Assembly (NCBI RefSeq): GCF_033955345.1
Contig: NZ_CP138332.1
Span: forward strand, 1,178,001 to 1,242,000
DNA from: Sphingobacterium bambusae
GTDB lineage: Bacteria; Bacteroidota; Bacteroidia; Sphingobacteriales; Sphingobacteriaceae
Direction: 5' to 3'
Length of the DNA: 64,000 nucleotides
This document shows positions 61,924-64,000 of this stretch, piece after piece (the stretch's first letter is position 1; each line of letters starts with the position of its first letter). The notes beneath the pieces were generated by a model. It searched no databases, was not told the DNA's origin, and was given only the letters and a program-made list of their open reading frames with translations. Both the position numbers and the translations under genes were made by a program.

Positions 61924-63603
61924 ATGAATAATACGATCAAACGATATACCCGCCCCACGAAATACATGTTCCCCGTAGCACTAGCCCTAGCGCTGAGCGC
62001 CGGATTGAGCAGCTGTACCAAGAATTTCGAGGATCTCAATACAGATAACATCTCCGTCACGCCGGAAGACCTGTTGCCCAACGCCGAAAATCTGAAGCTA
62101 TACTTTACCAATGCTCAGCGTGCCATCTTAAACTTTTCGGACGGTAGCGCCAACTCCTACCAGCTGCAGCAAAATTTAATGGCTGATGTGTATGGCGGAT
62201 ACCTGATGAGTGCAAACCCATTCAACAGTGGCCAGAACAACATGAACTATGCCTTGGTGAACGCTTGGAATACCGAGCCCTTTAAAGTGCTTTACCTCGA
62301 CGTATTGGGCCCGATCAATCGCTTGGAGCAAACGAATCTGCGCGAAACCTACCCTGCCCTATGGGGATCGGTGCTGGCGGTAAAAGTACTGGCAACGAGC
62401 CGCGTTACCGATATCTACGGACCTATCCCTTATAGCATCGTTGGTAAGAACACCGACACCAACATCCCTTATGATGCGCAGGAAGCGGTGTATGAGCAAC
62501 TCTTCGCCGAGCTGGACGAGGCACAGACGCTACTGGAAGCCTACGTCAATGGCACAAACCAAGAAGAACTGCCGCCAAATCTGGATGAAATAGACCTGAT
62601 CTACAGCGGTAATGACAACACGGTTCGTTTCACCAAATGGCTTAAATTAGTGCAATCCTTACGTCTACGCTTGGCCATGCGCGTAGTGAAGGTGAACCCT
62701 AGCTTGGCGCAAGAGCAAGGCGCAAAAGCCCTTTCGAGCAACTACCTGCTGGAAAGCAATGCGGACAACGCCAAGGTACGCATTGATGAAGAAGCCGGCT
62801 TCTTCAATCCCTTGGAGTTTATCTCCAACAATTGGAGCGATATCAACATCAATGCTTCTTTGGAATCCTATCTATCGGGCTACCAAGATCCGCGTATCGG
62901 CAAATACATCGATAGAGCGACCGATACGGGCATCGATGGATACAAAGGTATCCGCGTTGGTGCCGTGGGACTGGTCAAAGAAACTTATTCCCGATATTCG
63001 ACAATAAACTTTAAGGATGGCGCCGTCCCCTCCTTCAATCGGACCACGGCACCGCTGTTGATGACAGCCGCAGAAGTATATTTTCTACGTGCTGAAGCTG
63101 CACTGCGCGGCTGGGCCAATCCGGGAGGAACAGCCAAGAGCCTCTACGAAAGTGGTGTTGAAGCTTCCTTTGAGCAATGGGGTACCACGGGTGCCACGGC
63201 ATATCTGCAAAACAATAGCAATACGCCGGCCGCCTACGTGGATCCGCACAATAGCCGAAACAATGCCGCCCAACCATCGACCATCACGGTACAATGGGAC
63301 GAAGCGAGCAACCAAGAGCAGAAGCTAGAGCGTATTATCACGCAGAAATGGCTGGCGTTGTTTCCCGAAGGACAGGAAGCTTGGTCTGAGTACAGAAGAA
63401 CGGGCTACCCGAAACTATTCCCCGTAGCACAAAACAACAGTGGCGGCTTGATCAATACGGATACACAGATCAGAAGGATTCCTTTTAGCCAAAACGAATA
63501 CAACACCAACAATGCGGAGGTGCAAAAAGCCATCAGTCTACTGGGTGGTAGTGATAATGGTGGTACCCGACTGTGGTGGGACGTAGATCAAGGTAACTTC
63601 TAG
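61924..63603 (+). CDS. SusD/RagB-like outer-membrane lipoprotein (SusD_2 type)
   Basis: 559 residues. Lipobox SSC after PVALALALSAGL (Cys near 32). CTKNFEDLNTDNISVTPEDLLPNAE, WGSVLAVKVLATSRVTDIYGPIPYS and TAPLLMTAAEVYFLRAEAALRGW are marks of the SusD-like_2 group, and ITQKWLALFPEGQEAWSEYRRTGYPKL is the usual C-terminus. It caps the SusC partner, whose gene ends ten bases upstream. The ATG at 61924 is chosen; the frame is open to 61900 inside susC. Confidence 0.94.
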   Translation: MNNTIKRYTRPTKYMFPVALALALSAGLSSCTKNFEDLNTDNISVTPEDLLPNAENLKLYFTNAQRAILNFSDGSANSYQLQQNLMADVYGGYLMSANPFNSGQNNMNYALVNAWNTEPFKVLYLDVLGPINRLEQTNLRETYPALWGSVLAVKVLATSRVTDIYGPIPYSIVGKNTDTNIPYDAQEAVYEQLFAELDEAQTLLEAYVNGTNQEELPPNLDEIDLIYSGNDNTVRFTKWLKLVQSLRLRLAMRVVKVNPSLAQEQGAKALSSNYLLESNADNAKVRIDEEAGFFNPLEFISNNWSDININASLESYLSGYQDPRIGKYIDRATDTGIDGYKGIRVGAVGLVKETYSRYSTINFKDGAVPSFNRTTAPLLMTAAEVYFLRAEAALRGWANPGGTAKSLYESGVEASFEQWGTTGATAYLQNNSNTPAAYVDPHNSRNNAAQPSTITVQWDEASNQEQKLERIITQKWLALFPEGQEAWSEYRRTGYPKLFPVAQNNSGGLINTDTQIRRIPFSQNEYNTNNAEVQKAISLLGGSDNGGTRLWWDVDQGNF

Positions 63604-63645
63604 ATCGAAGTCAGCACGCTGTTAGCGGCATCAAGAAAACTACGC

Positions 63646-63682
63646 AAAGCCATGGATAATCCTTCGGATTTTCCATGGCTTT
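63646..63682 (+). terminator. Terminator of the second susC-susD operon
   Basis: AAAGCCATGGA...TCCATGGCTTT with an inner AATCC/GGATT stem and TTTTT after it. Confidence 0.88.
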
Positions 63683-63720
63683 TTCATTTAAAAACCTTTA
63701 TTTAGGGAAAAGAATAGATC

Positions 63721-64000
63721 ATGAGCGAGAAACTGCAGCAGGCATTTGAACGATTTGACACCTACAATAAAAAAGATCCGAATAGCTTTCGTTGGCAGGG
63801 ACAAGACTATCCACAGGAATATTTCTTGGCCTTAAAGCTGCACGAGTGGGTACAAAAATTGGACCCACAGGCTAGCGAACCACTGTTGTTGGCCTCGCGA
63901 AGCCAGCACATTGGCCGCTGGGAGAGTCCTAGAAAAGACTACCCGATGGACAGAAGCGGCTATTTGCTCTGGCGAAAAGAGCTTGCACAGCACCATGCCA
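63721..64000 (+). CDS. DUF4202 domain-containing protein (cut by window end)
   Basis: Starts at the ATG at 63721 and runs open off the window. The visible 93 residues contain FERFDTYNKKDPNSF, LALKLHEWVQKLDPQASEPLLLASRSQHIGRWESPRKDYPMDRSGY and LLWRKELAQHHA, the DUF4202 pattern including the QHI and HH residues likely to bind metal (HD-like fold). Function unknown. 3' end missing. Confidence 0.85.
   Translation, partial: MSEKLQQAFERFDTYNKKDPNSFRWQGQDYPQEYFLALKLHEWVQKLDPQASEPLLLASRSQHIGRWESPRKDYPMDRSGYLLWRKELAQHHA

Overview
The window looks like chromosome from a Bacteroidota member, most likely Sphingobacteriaceae (Sphingobacterium or a close relative). The grounds are two SusC/SusD outer-membrane uptake pairs, several Bacteroidota-only families (DUF5606, DUF4199, DUF2851, DUF4202, ISAon1-type transposase), a LytTR/His_kinase two-component pair, and promoters of the Bacteroidota type (TTG, about 20 bases, TAnnTTTG) ahead of both tRNA genes. 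Genus is inference; family-level placement is fairly safe.

Layout. 1-11.1 kb: housekeeping genes (trpS, a deoxynucleoside kinase, radC, a cyclophilin, DUF5606, a radical SAM protein, a secreted esterase, a SelW-like protein, sbcD-sbcC, ispD, a 50-residue membrane protein). 11.2-17.7 kb: a tightly packed minus-strand run (ubiX, a dihydroorotase-like gene lacking metal ligands, an acidic protein, DUF4199, two family-2 glycosyltransferases, a 90-residue protein, a PhnP-like metallo-hydrolase). 18-23.6 kb: ankyrin protein, DUF2851, PPK2, an SDR, and an Nramp-UspA fusion. 23.7-29.3 kb: first susC-susD operon with a long structured 5' leader. 29.4-32.2 kb: two unknown proteins, ribD, prmC.

32.3-44.7 kb is the accessory region. 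Two nearly identical tRNA-Lys(TTT) genes, each with its own promoter and terminator, lie 9.5 kb apart in the same orientation. Between and beside them are pieces of tRNA-Lys 3' end and trailer sequence, a fic gene broken twice (a nonsense codon and a 1,428-bp ISAon1/ISL3-type insertion with 24-bp inverted repeats and 8-bp target duplications), a DUF5367 membrane protein, an XRE regulator, a sensor kinase/regulator pair, two adjacent nucleotidyltransferases resembling the RlaP family, a RelE/ParE-type toxin-antitoxin pair, a higBA pair whose toxin has an amber codon, and a non-coding block of 294-bp tandem repeats. It reads as an integration hot spot at tRNA-Lys with decaying cargo; no integrase remains.

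44.7-55.9 kb: envelope and metabolic genes (serine hydrolase, VOC protein, metallo-hydrolase, exported TIM-barrel protein, DUF1398, several small lipoproteins, a lipoprotein glycoside hydrolase, a quinone-reductase-like flavoprotein, a Crp/Fnr regulator) plus a candidate small RNA with its own promoter, operator-like palindrome and terminator. 55.9-64 kb: a FucP/GluP-type sugar transporter, an exported SMP-30/gluconolactonase-like protein, a second susC-susD pair, and the start of a DUF4202 gene cut by the window end. The last segment suggests carbohydrate uptake and processing.
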